Under the pieces are notes generated by a model. The model was given only the letters and a program-made list of their open reading frames with translations, did no database searches and was not told where the DNA came from. A stretch of DNA of 64,000 nt from Rubrobacter tropicus (GTDB lineage Bacteria > Actinomycetota > Rubrobacteria > Rubrobacterales > Rubrobacteraceae): positions 1,984,001 through 2,048,000 of the forward strand of contig NZ_CP045119.1 of assembly GCF_011492945.1 (NCBI RefSeq), given 5' to 3'. Every line of letters begins with the position of its first letter. Within the stretch, counting starts at the first letter, position 1. Made by a program: the position numbers and the translations under genes. Of this stretch, positions 1 through 11,196 are shown piece by piece.

Positions 1-1361
1 GCGGTGACGCCGAGCATCTCGCGCATGCCGGGGCCTCCGCGGGGACCTTCGTACCGGATCACGACGACGTCCCCGCCGGTTATGGAACCGGCCTGCACGG
101 CCGCCATCGCGTCTTCCTCGGAATCGAAGACGCGGGCGGGGCCGCTGTGGCTCATGCGAGTGTAGCCCGCGACCTTGACCACGCAACCCTCGGGGGCTAC
201 GTTGCCCTTCAGGATGACGAGGCCGCCCGTAGCGCGCAACGGGTGCTCGACGGTCGCGACGACGTCCTGGCCCTCATCCTCTTCTGCGTCCGCGACTTCT
301 TCCGCGATGGTCCGGCCCGAGACGTTCAGCTCGTCGCCGTGGAGCAGGCCGCCGTCCATGAGGTGCTTGCCGAAGAGGCGCGTCCCGCCGGCGCGGTCGA
401 GGTCGACGGCCGTGTAGCGACCGCCGGGCTTGAGGTCGGCGATGATGGGGGTCTTCTCGCTCACGCGGTCGAAGTCGTCTATGTCCAGCGGGATGCCGGC
501 TTCGCGGGCGATGGCGAGCAGGTGCAAAACCAGGTTGGTCGAGCCGCCGCTCGCGGCCCCCGCGGCGATCGCGTTCTCGAACGCCTCGCGGGTGAGGATT
601 CGTTTCGGGTCGAGGCCGTTCTCGAGCAGGCGCATGACGAGCCTGCCGGCCGCGACGCAGGCCTCGTCCTTGCGGCCGTCGAGGGCGGGCGGGCTGGAGG
701 AGCCGAAGGGGGAGAGGCCGAGGAATTCCAGGACCATCGCCATCGTGTTCGCGGTGAACTGGCCGCCGCAGGCGCCCGCGCCGGGGCAGGCGCCCTCTTC
801 CAATTCGAGGAGGTCGGCGTCGGACATCTTGCCCGCCGCGTTCGCGCCAACGCCCTCGAAGACGTCCTGGATCGTGACGTCGCGGTTCTTGAAGCGTCCA
901 GGTTGTATGGAGCCCGAGTAGACGATCACGCCCGGGATGCCGAGACGGACGTGGGCCATCGCGGCGGCGGGTATGGTCTTATCGCACCCGACGAGCGTAA
1001 CGATGGCGTCGAACATGTGGCCGCGGCCCACGAGCTCTATGGAATCCGCGATGATCTCGCGCGAGACGAGGCTAGTCTTCATCCCTTGAGTCCCCATGGT
1101 TATGCCGTCCGAGATAGAGATGGTGTTCAGCTCCATCGGGGTGCCGCCGGCCTCGCGGATGCCCTCCTTGACCTTCTCGGCCAGGTGGCGGTGGTTGAAG
1201 TTGCACGGCATCGTCTCGATCCAGGAGTGGGCCACCCCGACTATCGGTTTGCTCAGGTCCTCCTCGGTGAATCCCATCCCCTTGAGGTAGGAGCGGGCCG
1301 GCGCCCGGTCCCGTCCGTCGAGGATTGCGCGGCTCTTGTGCCGGGTATCCGTGATTTCCAT
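1..1361 (-). CDS. ilvD: Dihydroxy-acid dehydratase (partial at window edge)
   Basis: Dehydrates 2,3-dihydroxy acids to 2-keto acids in valine and isoleucine synthesis; cytoplasmic Fe-S enzyme. The frame runs off the left edge, so about 453 of the family's usual ~560 residues are here and the C-terminal part is missing. The start is ATG 1361 ([14 protein letters not shown]), with AGGAGAG just upstream on the minus strand. Cluster-ligand motifs typical of IlvD/Edd are visible: Cys53 in MPCNFNH, GCDKTIP, and [11 protein letters not shown]. It is divergent from the EamA gene, about 100 bp away. The long plus-strand frame over the same bases is its antisense shadow. Identity is certain at family level. 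Confidence 0.96.
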   Translation of the reverse strand, partial: MEITDTRHKSRAILDGRDRAPARSYLKGMGFTEEDLSKPIVGVAHSWIETMPCNFNHRHLAEKVKEGIREAGGTPMELNTISISDGITMGTQGMKTSLVSREIIADSIELVGRGHMFDAIVTLVGCDKTIPAAAMAHVRLGIPGVIVYSGSIQPGRFKNRDVTIQDVFEGVGANAAGKMSDADLLELEEGACPGAGACGGQFTANTMAMVLEFLGLSPFGSSSPPALDGRKDEACVAAGRLVMRLLENGLDPKRILTREAFENAIAAGAASGGSTNLVLHLLAIAREAGIPLDIDDFDRVSEKTPIIADLKPGGRYTAVDLDRAGGTRLFGKHLMDGGLLHGDELNVSGRTIAEEVADAEEDEGQDVVATVEHPLRATGGLVILKGNVAPEGCVVKVAGYTRMSHSGPARVFDSEEDAMAAVQAGSITGGDVVVIRYEGPRGGPGMREMLGVT

Positions 1362-1452
1362 GGTCTCTCCTACCAGATCGCGTGGTGTGCCCGCCGAGTA
1401 TAGAAAGCCGCGCGGCTTTATGCCAGCGCCGGCCACGTCCCGGGCCCGCTTG

Positions 1453-1458
1453 TAGACT
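1453..1458 (+). promoter_or_regulatory. -10 box of EamA gene, leaderless type
   Basis: TAGACT lies 7 nt upstream of GTG 1466, and no Shine-Dalgarno precedes that codon. The arrangement fits transcription starting at or next to the start codon. The same spacing recurs at other genes in this window. Confidence 0.55.
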
Positions 1459-1465
1459 ACCCCGC

Positions 1466-2335
1466 GTGAAGCGGAGCAGGGACAGGCGCGTGCTACTCGC
1501 CCTCGGGGCCACCATTCTGATCTGGGCTTCGGCGTTCGCGGGTATCAGGGCAGGGCTGGAGACGTACACGCCGGGGCACCTGGCCCTGTTGAGGTTCCTG
1601 GTCGCTTCGGCGCTGCTGGTCGCCTACGCGCTGCTGACGCGGATGCCGCCTCCGGCGTGGAGGGACCTGCCTGCGGTCCTCCTCGGGGGGTTCCTGGGGT
1701 TCACCGTCTACCACGTCGGGCTCGCGTTCGGGCAGGTGACGGTTGAGGCCGGGGCCGCCAGCCTCATCATCGCGTCCGTCCCCGTCTTCACCGCGCTGCT
1801 CGCCGTCTGGCTTCTTGGGGAGAGGCTGCCTTTAGTGGGGTGGGTCGGCACCTTCGTCAGTTTCGTAGGGGTCGTCATGATCTCGCTCGGGGAGGGCGGG
1901 TCTCTGGGCATAGATCCGGGGGCGCTCCCGATCCTGCTCGCCGCCGTCTCCGAGAGCCTTTTCTTTGTCTTCCAGAAACCCTACCTCGCGCGGTACGGCT
2001 CGCTGCGCTTCACCACCTACGCCATCTGGGCCGGGACGCTCGTCATGCTCCTCTTCGCGCCGGGTTTGATCGACGCGGTTCGGGAGGCGCCGCTCGGGGC
2101 TACTTTGAGCGTGGTCTACCTTGGGGTGTTCCCGACCGTGATCGCGTACCTCGCCCTCGGCTACGCCTTCGCCCGGATGCCGGCATCGAACGCCACGAGC
2201 TTTCTGTACCTGATCCCGGGTCTGGCCTTTCTTATAGCCTGGATTTGGCTGGGCGAGGTGCCGACGCCGCTCTCCGTCGTCGGCGGCGTCATCGCGCTCT
2301 CGGGCGTCGTGCTCGTGAACGCGAGAAGGGGCTGA
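1466..2335 (+). CDS. EamA/DMT-family transporter
   Basis: Predicted inner-membrane exporter of the drug/metabolite transporter superfamily; substrate unknown. The ~289-residue protein has about ten hydrophobic segments arranged as two EamA repeats. Each repeat carries the usual features, such as [13 protein letters not shown] in the first helix and LGERLP after the fourth. I start it at GTG 1466 ([11 protein letters not shown]): the positively charged N-terminus then runs straight into helix 1, and a -10 box sits 7 nt upstream. An open frame extends upstream to 1382, but that extension is arginine/proline-rich and unlike the family. The gene is divergent from ilvD and convergent with the M28 peptidase, with a structured repeat starting 1 nt after the stop. 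Confidence 0.88.
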   Translation: MKRSRDRRVLLALGATILIWASAFAGIRAGLETYTPGHLALLRFLVASALLVAYALLTRMPPPAWRDLPAVLLGGFLGFTVYHVGLAFGQVTVEAGAASLIIASVPVFTALLAVWLLGERLPLVGWVGTFVSFVGVVMISLGEGGSLGIDPGALPILLAAVSESLFFVFQKPYLARYGSLRFTTYAIWAGTLVMLLFAPGLIDAVREAPLGATLSVVYLGVFPTVIAYLALGYAFARMPASNATSFLYLIPGLAFLIAWIWLGEVPTPLSVVGGVIALSGVVLVNARRG

Positions 2336-2336
2336 A

Positions 2337-2501
2337 CTAAAGCGGGTTGCGGTGACTCAATGCTACCGCAACCCGCGCGGTCAGCGTCAGCCCGCTGCGG
2401 CCTTCGGCCTCCGCTCTCAGCGATCAGCCCTCTTGCTCTCGCTGAAAGCTGACGGCTGACAGCTTTGCAAAGAGGTCGAACCTCTTGGCAAACCGCCTTA
2501 G
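2337..2501 (+). repeat. Structured terminal-inverted intergenic repeat, copy 1
   Basis: A 165-bp element bounded by CTAAAGCGG at the left and CCGCCTTAG at the right (near-perfect inverted ends). It starts 1 nt after the EamA stop. Hairpin 1 has arms GCGGGTTGCGGT (2342-2353) and ACCGCAACCCGC (2365-2376). Hairpin 2 pairs 2464-2476 with 2480-2492, with one mismatch. Between them lies a degenerate palindromic core rich in GTCAGC/GCTGAC and a GGCCTTCGGCC mini-hairpin. It is homologous over its full length to the reverse complement of 24245-24403, and in its right part to 13866-13981. It may terminate EamA and the convergent peptidase, but no U-tract follows hairpin 1. No transposase is encoded. 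Confidence 0.8.
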
Positions 2502-2553
2502 AAGCTTCGGGTATCAGGCCTTCGGCAGAGGCCTGGCGTGATGGGATCTGTCG

Positions 2554-3978
2554 TTAGCTTTGGGCAAGGACGGCCGTGGCGTGGGCGGCGCCGTCGGAGA
2601 GCTGGTCCAGGGACTTCTCGTTCAGGTTCTCGATGTCGTCGCATTCCTGGTGGTAGCACGCGTCGAAGGGGGCGCCGACCTCGCCGCCGAATGCTTCTTG
2701 CTGATTCCGGGTCTTCGTTCCCCCCGCGCCGGAGAACAGGCCGCCGGTCGGGACGCCCTCGTCCTGGAAGGGCCCGTGGTCGGAGCGGCCGTCGAGGGCA
2801 GAGTTGGTCTCCGTTTGTATGCCCTTCTCGTCGAAGTATTCGCTGAAGACGCCCTCCACCTCATCCGGGCCTTCGTAGACGGAGCGCACGAAGTTGGGGG
2901 AGCCGAGCATGTCGAAGTTGAGGTAGGCCGAGATGTCTTCGATCTCGTTATCCGAAAGGTTTTCGACGTAGTGGCGGGAGCCGAGAAGCCCGATCTCTTC
3001 CGCTCCCCAGAAGGCGAAGCGGACGCGATTTTTGGGCTGCGGGTCGATCTCCGCAAGCTGGAGCGCGATCTCGAGCACCGTAGCCGACCCCGACCCGTTG
3101 TCGTTTATGCCCGGACCCTGCGGCACGGAGTCCAGGTGCGCCCCGACCATTACGGTCTCGTCCTCGTTCCCGCCGCGCGTTTGCGCTATGACGTTGGTGG
3201 TGGAGTTGGCCCCGGTATCTCCCACGAAAACCCGTACCCCGGACGCCCCATCGCGCGCCAGCAGGTCTTCCCCGACCGTCGCGCTCGTTCCGAGTACCGG
3301 GATACCGGTCGGCGGCCCGTCGAGCTCTCCGAACAAGACCTCCCCTTGGGGCTCGCCGTCGTTGAAGACGATCGCGGCCGAGGCGCCCGCCGCCTCCGCG
3401 TTACGGGCCTTGGTCCCGAACGTGCAGACGCCGCGGCGCAAGAGCGCGACGTCCCCTCGGACAAAACCCGCGAAGTCCCCGGCCTCGCAACCGCTGGTGG
3501 GGGAGCCCTCGTCCACTGGCCGCAAGGACGCCCGAACCTCGCCGCCCGGCGTGCCCTCCATCGGCGCGAAGTCCGTCCCAAGCGCGTATTCGCGCGCGTC
3601 CGGTACGCCCATCTCCCGAAGCTCCGCGTCGAGCGTCGCCGCGGAGGCCGGGAACTCGAACCGTTGCACCTTTACCTCGTAGCCGGCTTCACGCAGCTCG
3701 TTCGCGACATATGCTGCCGAAGCGTCGTAGCCGGGGGTGCCGGCGGCGCGGTTGCCGCTATGCTCGTCGGCGATCCTCTGGAAGCGGCGGGCGTGGTCCA
3801 TGATTCCCTCAAGTGTTACCGCCTCACGTAGTTCCGCAGGCAGCCCATCAGACGTGGCCGGTCCGGCAGCAGTCTCGGTCGCGTCTCGCCCCGACGAAAG
3901 TATAAGGACGATTACCGCGACTATCAGGAGCACGAGAGCCGGGGCCACCACCATCGCGATCCGGCGTGCTTTCGGCAT
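2554..3978 (-). CDS. Secreted M28-family zinc aminopeptidase with PA domain
   Basis: Predicted extracytoplasmic metallo-aminopeptidase related to Streptomyces-type M28 enzymes. I start it at ATG 3978 (MPKARRIAMVV), preceded by GGAGAAGG at good spacing; ATG 4014 lies further upstream in frame. Residues ~7-30 form one hydrophobic export or anchor segment. A protease-associated (PA) domain is inserted at about residues 120-240 (FVRGDVALLRRGVCTF, AAIVFNDGE). Zinc-site motifs then follow in family order: VGAHLDSV, GINDNGSG, FWGAEEIGLLGS, LNFDMLGS, and a C-terminal His in CYHQECDDIENLN. Length (~474 aa) is normal. It is monocistronic and convergent with the EamA gene. Confidence 0.9.
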   Translation of the reverse strand: MPKARRIAMVVAPALVLLIVAVIVLILSSGRDATETAAGPATSDGLPAELREAVTLEGIMDHARRFQRIADEHSGNRAAGTPGYDASAAYVANELREAGYEVKVQRFEFPASAATLDAELREMGVPDAREYALGTDFAPMEGTPGGEVRASLRPVDEGSPTSGCEAGDFAGFVRGDVALLRRGVCTFGTKARNAEAAGASAAIVFNDGEPQGEVLFGELDGPPTGIPVLGTSATVGEDLLARDGASGVRVFVGDTGANSTTNVIAQTRGGNEDETVMVGAHLDSVPQGPGINDNGSGSATVLEIALQLAEIDPQPKNRVRFAFWGAEEIGLLGSRHYVENLSDNEIEDISAYLNFDMLGSPNFVRSVYEGPDEVEGVFSEYFDEKGIQTETNSALDGRSDHGPFQDEGVPTGGLFSGAGGTKTRNQQEAFGGEVGAPFDACYHQECDDIENLNEKSLDQLSDGAAHATAVLAQS

Positions 3979-4082
3979 GGGAAGATCCTTCTCCGGGTGC
4001 ATCGGCGGTGCCAATGTACCACGGCGGAGAGCTCCGCAGCCCGGCCGGGGTACGCCCCTTCGCGGACCGGATCAAGGGCACG

Positions 4083-4107
4083 AAAAAGGCGGCCCCGAAG
4101 GGCCGCC
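4083..4107 (-). terminator. Intrinsic terminator of the LVIVD-repeat gene
   Basis: Read on the minus strand: an 8-bp perfect GC stem (GGCGGCCC/GGGCCGCC, 4107-4088) with a 4-nt loop, then a run of five T. It lies ~25 nt past the stop at 4131, a classical rho-independent terminator. Confidence 0.85.
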
Positions 4108-4130
4108 GAAGGGTCGAGAACCGTGCGGTG

Positions 4131-6023
4131 CTAGTTGCCGGTGTACTCGAAGATGTACAGGCCGAAGTCGCGGTCGCTGGCCGCCACGTACTCTTCACCC
4201 TTGTGCTTGAAGGTCTGGACGCCCCAGAAGTTGTTGCCGCCCTGGTCTATGAAGCTGCCGGTCTCGACCAGCTCGCCACCGGCTATCTTGGCGACCCGGA
4301 AACCGCCCGAGTAGTACGAGAAGTAGGCGAGGTTGTTGCGCTCCTGGCTCATCGCGACCTCGTGGACGGAGAGGTCACCGAAGCCCTCCGCGAACTGCGG
4401 GTCGTGGGCCTCGGGGATGGCGTAGGTGTCGAGCTCTCGCAGCTTGCCGGCGCCGTTGGCGAAGAGGTGGACGTAGCCCCATCCGTCGAAGACGGCCTCG
4501 ACCTTGACCGTGTCGCCGGTCGTGCCGATCCCGATGGGAGCCTGGCTGCTGCCGGCCCGGCAGGCCTCCTCGTCGTAGGCCGCGCCGAAGAACTCGAAGC
4601 CTGTGTCGCGCCCGACGAAGAGCGCCGGGATGGTGCCCTGGACGCTCATATTGAGCAGGTCGGAGCAGCCGTCGGGCCGCTCGGAGTTCATGACGATGAC
4701 GCCGACGTAGCCTCCCGCCGCCTCGACGCTCGCGACCTTGTCGGTGAAAGCGCAGACGCCACGCTCTACGACGGCCACCTGCGTGCCGTCGCCCACCGGA
4801 ACAGCCGGGTCGCCGGGGCACGCGCGGCCGACGAAGACCGTCTGGCCGTTCATGGAGGTGTCCGAGTCGATCTGGGGCGTGTCGCTGCCCTGGGTCGCGT
4901 CGAACTCCTCGTTGTTCTGCGTAACGTTGCGGGCTTCCACCTTGTAGGGTGAGAAGTCCTCGTCCGCGGCTACTATAAAGTCGTTCTTCAAAGAGAACTC
5001 GGCCTGGTGGGCGTTGCCCTCCGGCTCGACGTTGAGGCCGCTCTCCAGGGCTTCGGGGTCTGGATTGTTGAAATCAGAGTCGGCGATGTAGGTGGCGTTC
5101 GTTGGGTCGGTGACGTCCAGCTTGACGTAGCCGCCGTCCCAATAGGAGATCAGCATCTCCTGGCGGCCCTTTATCTTCTTGACCACCACGTCGTGGAAGA
5201 AGGAAGCCGCCGTGCCGAGGTCCTCCTGCGCGATCTGGGGGAACTGCTCGTTGAGGTCGTACTCGGCGATGAGTTCGGGGTTGCGCGGGTCGGAGATGTC
5301 CATGATGTCGACATCCGCGCCCTCTTCGTTGTCCACGAGGACGGCATATGCCGTGTCCTCTGCCTGCCAGGCGAAGGCGCTGTGGACGGTGTGCGCCACG
5401 TCGGGCCCGTTCTGGCCCTCCGGCTCGAAGTCGCCGACGCCCTCGGCCAGCTTCTCGGGGGCCGCGGGGTTGCTAACGTCCACGAGCGAGATCCCGCCGT
5501 CGGGGGCCGGCGCGTTCGCGTCGCAGATCTCGTTGTTGTGTATCAGGAGATCACCCTCGTACTGGGCCGTGTCCACGCTTATGGTTTGGACGCCTTCGCC
5601 GACGTAAGAGCCCTGCGCCGCTTCTATGAAGCCGATCTGGGCCGGGCGCCGCGGATTTTTTATGTCGAAGACGTAGACGCCACCGCGCTGGCAGTCGGGC
5701 TCGTTGAAGGCGGCCAGGTAGGCGTGCTTCTTGAAGACGCCCACGTCGGCCACGCGCCCCGGAACGGGCGTGTCTATCGGCGCCTTGCCGACGACCTCAA
5801 CGTTGGATTGCTGGGGCGGCAGGTGGCCTTCATCCCCATCGTGCTGCTTGTCGCAGGGGTCGTTGGACGTCTGCTCCTCCACGGCCGAGTCTATGACGCC
5901 CTCCCGATCCGACACCGCGTTGACGCCGCAGTCATCGTGGTCCGGGTGCGCGAGCGCCACGCCCGTTACCGATAGCCCAAGCGCCAGCAAGAAAGCCAGC
6001 AAAAGAGTCAACTTTTTACTCAA
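4131..6023 (-). CDS. Secreted LVIVD-repeat protein with inserted PA-like domain
   Basis: A 630-residue exported protein of unknown function. The start is TTG 6023 (MSKKLTLLLAFLLALGLSVTGVALA), with GGAGAGACGA just upstream; the first ~25 residues are a cleavable signal peptide. Repeated blade-like units follow, for example GGVYVFDIKNPRRPAQIGF, GGISLVDVSNPAAPEKLAE and VDIMDISDPRNPELIAEY. They match the LVIVD/beta-propeller pattern of surface proteins. At about residues 390-500 a PA-like segment interrupts the propeller (TQVAVVERGVCAFTDKVASV, VGVIVMNSE), with several Cys that could form disulfides. Final blades resume after it. The neighbouring M28 peptidase carries the same kind of PA domain. 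No catalytic motif was recognised. Confidence 0.8.
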   Translation of the reverse strand: MSKKLTLLLAFLLALGLSVTGVALAHPDHDDCGVNAVSDREGVIDSAVEEQTSNDPCDKQHDGDEGHLPPQQSNVEVVGKAPIDTPVPGRVADVGVFKKHAYLAAFNEPDCQRGGVYVFDIKNPRRPAQIGFIEAAQGSYVGEGVQTISVDTAQYEGDLLIHNNEICDANAPAPDGGISLVDVSNPAAPEKLAEGVGDFEPEGQNGPDVAHTVHSAFAWQAEDTAYAVLVDNEEGADVDIMDISDPRNPELIAEYDLNEQFPQIAQEDLGTAASFFHDVVVKKIKGRQEMLISYWDGGYVKLDVTDPTNATYIADSDFNNPDPEALESGLNVEPEGNAHQAEFSLKNDFIVAADEDFSPYKVEARNVTQNNEEFDATQGSDTPQIDSDTSMNGQTVFVGRACPGDPAVPVGDGTQVAVVERGVCAFTDKVASVEAAGGYVGVIVMNSERPDGCSDLLNMSVQGTIPALFVGRDTGFEFFGAAYDEEACRAGSSQAPIGIGTTGDTVKVEAVFDGWGYVHLFANGAGKLRELDTYAIPEAHDPQFAEGFGDLSVHEVAMSQERNNLAYFSYYSGGFRVAKIAGGELVETGSFIDQGGNNFWGVQTFKHKGEEYVAASDRDFGLYIFEYTGN

Positions 6024-6260
6024 TCGTCTCTCCTCTTTCTCCTTGCCCGGGGTGGAGCAGCGTGCGCGACTCGTACTGTTTTGGGCACCGACCGCCTCGT
6101 GCCCATGATAGAGTGTGTTCCCGGTTTTGCCCCCCTCCGATCATGCGCTTTCGTGGCCTTACGGCGTAATGATGCCGGGTAGCATACACCAAACGTTAAG
6201 ACCGGCACAAGCGCGGCAACGCCGGTGGGCAGGGGGTTTGGACCTCTGGTGGAGGGCTAA

Positions 6261-6266
6261 TAGAAT
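6261..6266 (+). promoter_or_regulatory. -10 box ahead of DUF2905-queA
   Basis: TAGAAT directly abuts ATG 6267 and sits 6 nt ahead of in-frame GTG 6273. If it is the -10, transcription starts at about 6273 and the GTG would be the leaderless start, shortening the product by two residues. Confidence 0.5.
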
Positions 6267-6491
6267 ATGTCCGTGGGATTCGAAAGCATAGGAAGGTTGC
6301 TCATAGGCGGGGCGCTGGTGCTTCTGGTGCTCGGCGGCCTCTTCCTGCTGCTCGGTCGGCTCGGGATGGACAGGCTGCCGGGGGACCTCGTTTTCAGGCG
6401 CGGGAACTTCACCGCGTATTTCCCGATAGGGCTCATGATCCTGCTCTCCATCGTCGGCACCGTCGTCTTGAACATCCTGCTGCGCCGCTAG
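6267..6491 (+). CDS. DUF2905 small membrane protein
   Basis: A 74-residue protein with two hydrophobic helices (about residues 10-28 and 48-70) around the family signature LGMDRLPGDLVFRRGNFTAYFPIG. This identifies DUF2905, a family of unknown function. It precedes queA with a 1-nt gap, so the two are probably co-transcribed. ATG 6267 and GTG 6273 are both possible starts; the -10 box position favours GTG 6273. Confidence 0.85.
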   Translation: MSVGFESIGRLLIGGALVLLVLGGLFLLLGRLGMDRLPGDLVFRRGNFTAYFPIGLMILLSIVGTVVLNILLRR

Positions 6492-8615
<2,124 letters not shown>

Positions 8616-8681
8616 CCGCCTCGCGGCTATCAGCCACTACCCGGTTTTTGCTGAAAGCTGATAGCTGACCGCTGATAGCTA
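8616..8681. repeat. Core repeat fragment upstream of secD
   Basis: Contains CCGCCTCGCGGCTATCAGCC and tandem variants of GCTGA(A/T)AGCTGA ending in GCTGATAGCT, directly against the secD -10 box. This is the palindromic core of the dispersed intergenic repeat without its terminal hairpins. The repeat supplies the sequence where the -35 and spacer would lie. Confidence 0.6.
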
Positions 8682-8687
8682 TATAAT
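8682..8687 (+). promoter_or_regulatory. -10 box of secDF
   Basis: A consensus TATAAT, 14 nt before ATG 8702. The mRNA would carry a leader of only about 7 nt with no Shine-Dalgarno. No good -35 is visible, because the upstream bases belong to the repeat. Confidence 0.65.
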
Positions 8688-8701
8688 TGGTCCCCGATTC
8701 T

Positions 8702-10180
8702 ATGGGTAGCACGCGCAACAACATCATCGTGCTCGGGCTGGTGGTCGTCCTTATCGGGGTGGCGGCTTACCTGATCTTCCTGCGCCAGCCGGTCACGCAG
8801 GCCACGCAGCTCGGGCTCGACCTGCAGGGTGGCGTCAGCGCGCAGTTGGAAGGGTCGCAAACGGGCGGGGGGAACGTCTCCAGGGAAGAGATGGAGCAGG
8901 CCTCCGACCTGATCCGGCAAAGGATCGACCGCCTCGGCGTAGCCGAGCCAGACGTGCGGGTGCAGGGGCAGGACCAGATCGTCGTCCAGATCCCGGGCGT
9001 CGAGAACCCCGATGAGGTAATAGACATCATAGGCCGCACCGCCCAGCTGGGCTTTTACCAGGTGCTCGCGTTCGAGCAGAACCCGAACACCCCCTCCGAC
9101 GAGATCGACGCGGTACAGAACGAGCTGGAGGAGGACCTCAGGGACGACGACGCCTTCCGGCGGGGCGAGACGAAGATCCTGTTCGAGGAGAGCCCCGCTT
9201 TCCAGGGAAGCGGCACCGACGTCACGGGCTACGTGGTCCGCGAGCAGCCGGATCTTACGGGCGAGGAGCTCCGGCAGAACGGCGCGAACGTCGAGTTCGA
9301 CCCGACGAGCAACAACCGGATCGTCACCCTGCAGCTCACGAACGAGGGCGGGAACCGGATGGCCGACCTCACCCAGGAGATAATCAACGAGGCGGCCGTC
9401 AGCGGCGAGCCCGGCCTGATGGCCATCGCGCTCGACCAGGACGTCCAGAGCGCGCCGGAAGTGCAGGCCGTCCTGTCGGACCAGATCTCCATCACCAACG
9501 ATTCTCTTCCCGGCGGCCTTCCGGAAGACGAGGCAAGGCAACTGGAGACGGTGCTGAACACCGGCGCGCTTCCCGTCAACATGGAGATCATCTCGCAGAC
9601 CGAGGTGGGGCCGACCCTGGGCCTCAGCTCGCTCAGGAGCGGCCTGACCGCCTCGCTCGTCGGCTTCGCGCTGGTGTTGGTCTTGCTGGTCGTTATCTAC
9701 AGGGCTCTGGGTCTCGTGGCCGCGCTGGCGCTCTTGATCTACGCGTTCTTGATGTGGGGGATCATCGTCGCCGTGCCGGTGACGATGACGCTGCCCGGGA
9801 TCGCGGGGATAGTCCTCTCCATCGGCGTCGCGGCGGACGCGAACGTGGTCATCTTCGAGAGGATCAAGGAAGAGGTCAAGCGGGGGAGGACGCCGCGCGC
9901 CGCGATCCAGGCCGGCTACGACAGGGGCTTCAGGGCCATCCTGGACGGGAACATCACCACGCTTATCACGGCCTTCATCCTTTTCGCCCTCTCCTCTGGC
10001 TCCGTCCGGGGCTTCGCGGTCTTGCTGGTGATCGGCGTCATCCTGAGCATGTTCACGGCCGTCGTCGTCACGCGCGCCCTGCTCGGCCTGCTCTCGGGGC
10101 GCGGGGTCCATCTCTCGCCCGGCATGATGGGCGTCTCCAAGAGCAGCGTCTCTGCGGAGCGTCCGGCGGGGGTGAGGTAG
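8702..10180 (+). CDS. secD: Protein translocase subunit SecD
   Basis: Part of the SecDF complex that uses the proton gradient to help pull secreted proteins out through SecYEG. The ~492-residue protein starts at ATG 8702 (MGSTRNNIIVLGL); an in-frame TTG at 8687 lies inside the -10 box. It has an N-terminal helix, the conserved LGLDLQGG block, a large periplasmic region, then about five C-terminal helices with YRALGLVAALALLIY and GVAADANVVIFERIKEEV. The length is typical for actinobacteria. secF follows 3 nt downstream. The queA-tgt-secD-secF order is conserved in bacteria, but yajC, often between tgt and secD, is absent here. Confidence 0.97.
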   Translation: MGSTRNNIIVLGLVVVLIGVAAYLIFLRQPVTQATQLGLDLQGGVSAQLEGSQTGGGNVSREEMEQASDLIRQRIDRLGVAEPDVRVQGQDQIVVQIPGVENPDEVIDIIGRTAQLGFYQVLAFEQNPNTPSDEIDAVQNELEEDLRDDDAFRRGETKILFEESPAFQGSGTDVTGYVVREQPDLTGEELRQNGANVEFDPTSNNRIVTLQLTNEGGNRMADLTQEIINEAAVSGEPGLMAIALDQDVQSAPEVQAVLSDQISITNDSLPGGLPEDEARQLETVLNTGALPVNMEIISQTEVGPTLGLSSLRSGLTASLVGFALVLVLLVVIYRALGLVAALALLIYAFLMWGIIVAVPVTMTLPGIAGIVLSIGVAADANVVIFERIKEEVKRGRTPRAAIQAGYDRGFRAILDGNITTLITAFILFALSSGSVRGFAVLLVIGVILSMFTAVVVTRALLGLLSGRGVHLSPGMMGVSKSSVSAERPAGVR

Positions 10181-10183
10181 GCC

Positions 10184-11074
10184 GTGTTCCCGGGCGTCGA
10201 CTTCGTTGGCAAGTACCGGCGGTGGTTCGCGATCTCCGGCGTCTTGCTCGCCCTGGGCCTCCTGGCCGTCGCCCTCGGCCGCCTGGAGTTTGGCATAGAC
10301 TTCCAGGGGGGCGCCCAGTTCACCGCGACGGAAGCCGACCGCCAACTGACGGAGCAGGAAGTTACGGACGCCCTACCGCCAGGTATAGCGGAGGAGTCCG
10401 TAGTTACGACCCTGGGCGACGATGGGTACGAGGTCAGGACGCCGGTTCTGAGTGAGCAGGACAGCCAGGAAGTCCAGAGCTTGCTGGCGGAGGCGCTCGG
10501 GGCCGAGGTGAGCGCCACGAGCGTAAGCCCGGCGTTCGGGGAGCAGATCAGGAACCAGGCCCTGCAGGCCGTCGCGGCGGCGCTGCTTATCATAGTGGCG
10601 TTTATCAGCATCCGGTTCGAGTTCTCGTTCGCAATCGCGTCGATGGTCGCCCTGGTGCACGACGTGCTCCTCACGATAGGGTTCTACGCCGCCTTCGGCC
10701 GCGAGGTAAGCCTCGTCACGGTGGTGGCTGTGCTCACGGTGCTTGGTTATTCGCTCTACGACACGATCATCATCTTCGACCGGATCAGGGAGAACGCGCC
10801 AACCGTCGGGTACAACCGGCGCCGCTTCGACGAGATGGTGAACGTCTCGATCCGTCAGGTCATACGACGCTCCATCTACACCTCGATCTTCACCCTGATC
10901 CCCATAACTGCCCTCCTGATTTTCGGCGAATCGACCCTTAGCGACTTCGCCTTCGCCCTCCTCGTCGGCATCCTCGCCGGCGCCTACAGCTCCATCTTCA
11001 TAGCCCCCCAGGTCCTGTCCCTCTTCAAGGCCTGGCGCGCCGGAAGCGCCAGACGCGCCCCCCGCTCCGCCTGA
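10184..11074 (+). CDS. secF: Protein translocase subunit SecF
   Basis: Membrane partner of SecD. The 296-residue protein starts at GTG 10184, 3 nt after secD. It has an N-terminal helix, the FGIDFQGGAQF block matching the family G-I-D-F-x-G-G motif, a short periplasmic domain, and a five-helix C-terminal bundle. The conserved SIRFEFSFAIASMVALVHDV and GYSLYDTIIIFDRIRE motifs are present. Probably the last gene of the queA/tgt/secDF block; no clear terminator hairpin was seen after it. Confidence 0.97.
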   Translation: MFPGVDFVGKYRRWFAISGVLLALGLLAVALGRLEFGIDFQGGAQFTATEADRQLTEQEVTDALPPGIAEESVVTTLGDDGYEVRTPVLSEQDSQEVQSLLAEALGAEVSATSVSPAFGEQIRNQALQAVAAALLIIVAFISIRFEFSFAIASMVALVHDVLLTIGFYAAFGREVSLVTVVAVLTVLGYSLYDTIIIFDRIRENAPTVGYNRRRFDEMVNVSIRQVIRRSIYTSIFTLIPITALLIFGESTLSDFAFALLVGILAGAYSSIFIAPQVLSLFKAWRAGSARRAPRSA

Positions 11075-11196
11075 AGCACCGTATAAGGAGGGCAGATACC
11101 GCGAGCCGCGACGATCGCCTCACCCGCAGGACAAGCGGAGGCCCGCAGCGTCTGCCTTCGTGGTGAAACGGCAAGTGCCAGAGGACCCAGTGATCT

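Noticed and set aside
147-1403. Long plus-strand ORF (418 codons)
   Set aside because: Antisense shadow of ilvD. The minus strand carries all IlvD motifs; this translation has none.
2337-2501. tRNA or other classical structured RNA in the repeat
   Set aside because: No acceptor, anticodon or T-loop arrangement; copies vary in length and share only terminal repeats and hairpins.
2560-5975. Long plus-strand ORFs opposite the M28 and LVIVD genes
   Set aside because: High-GC antisense shadows with arginine/valine-rich composition and no family signature.
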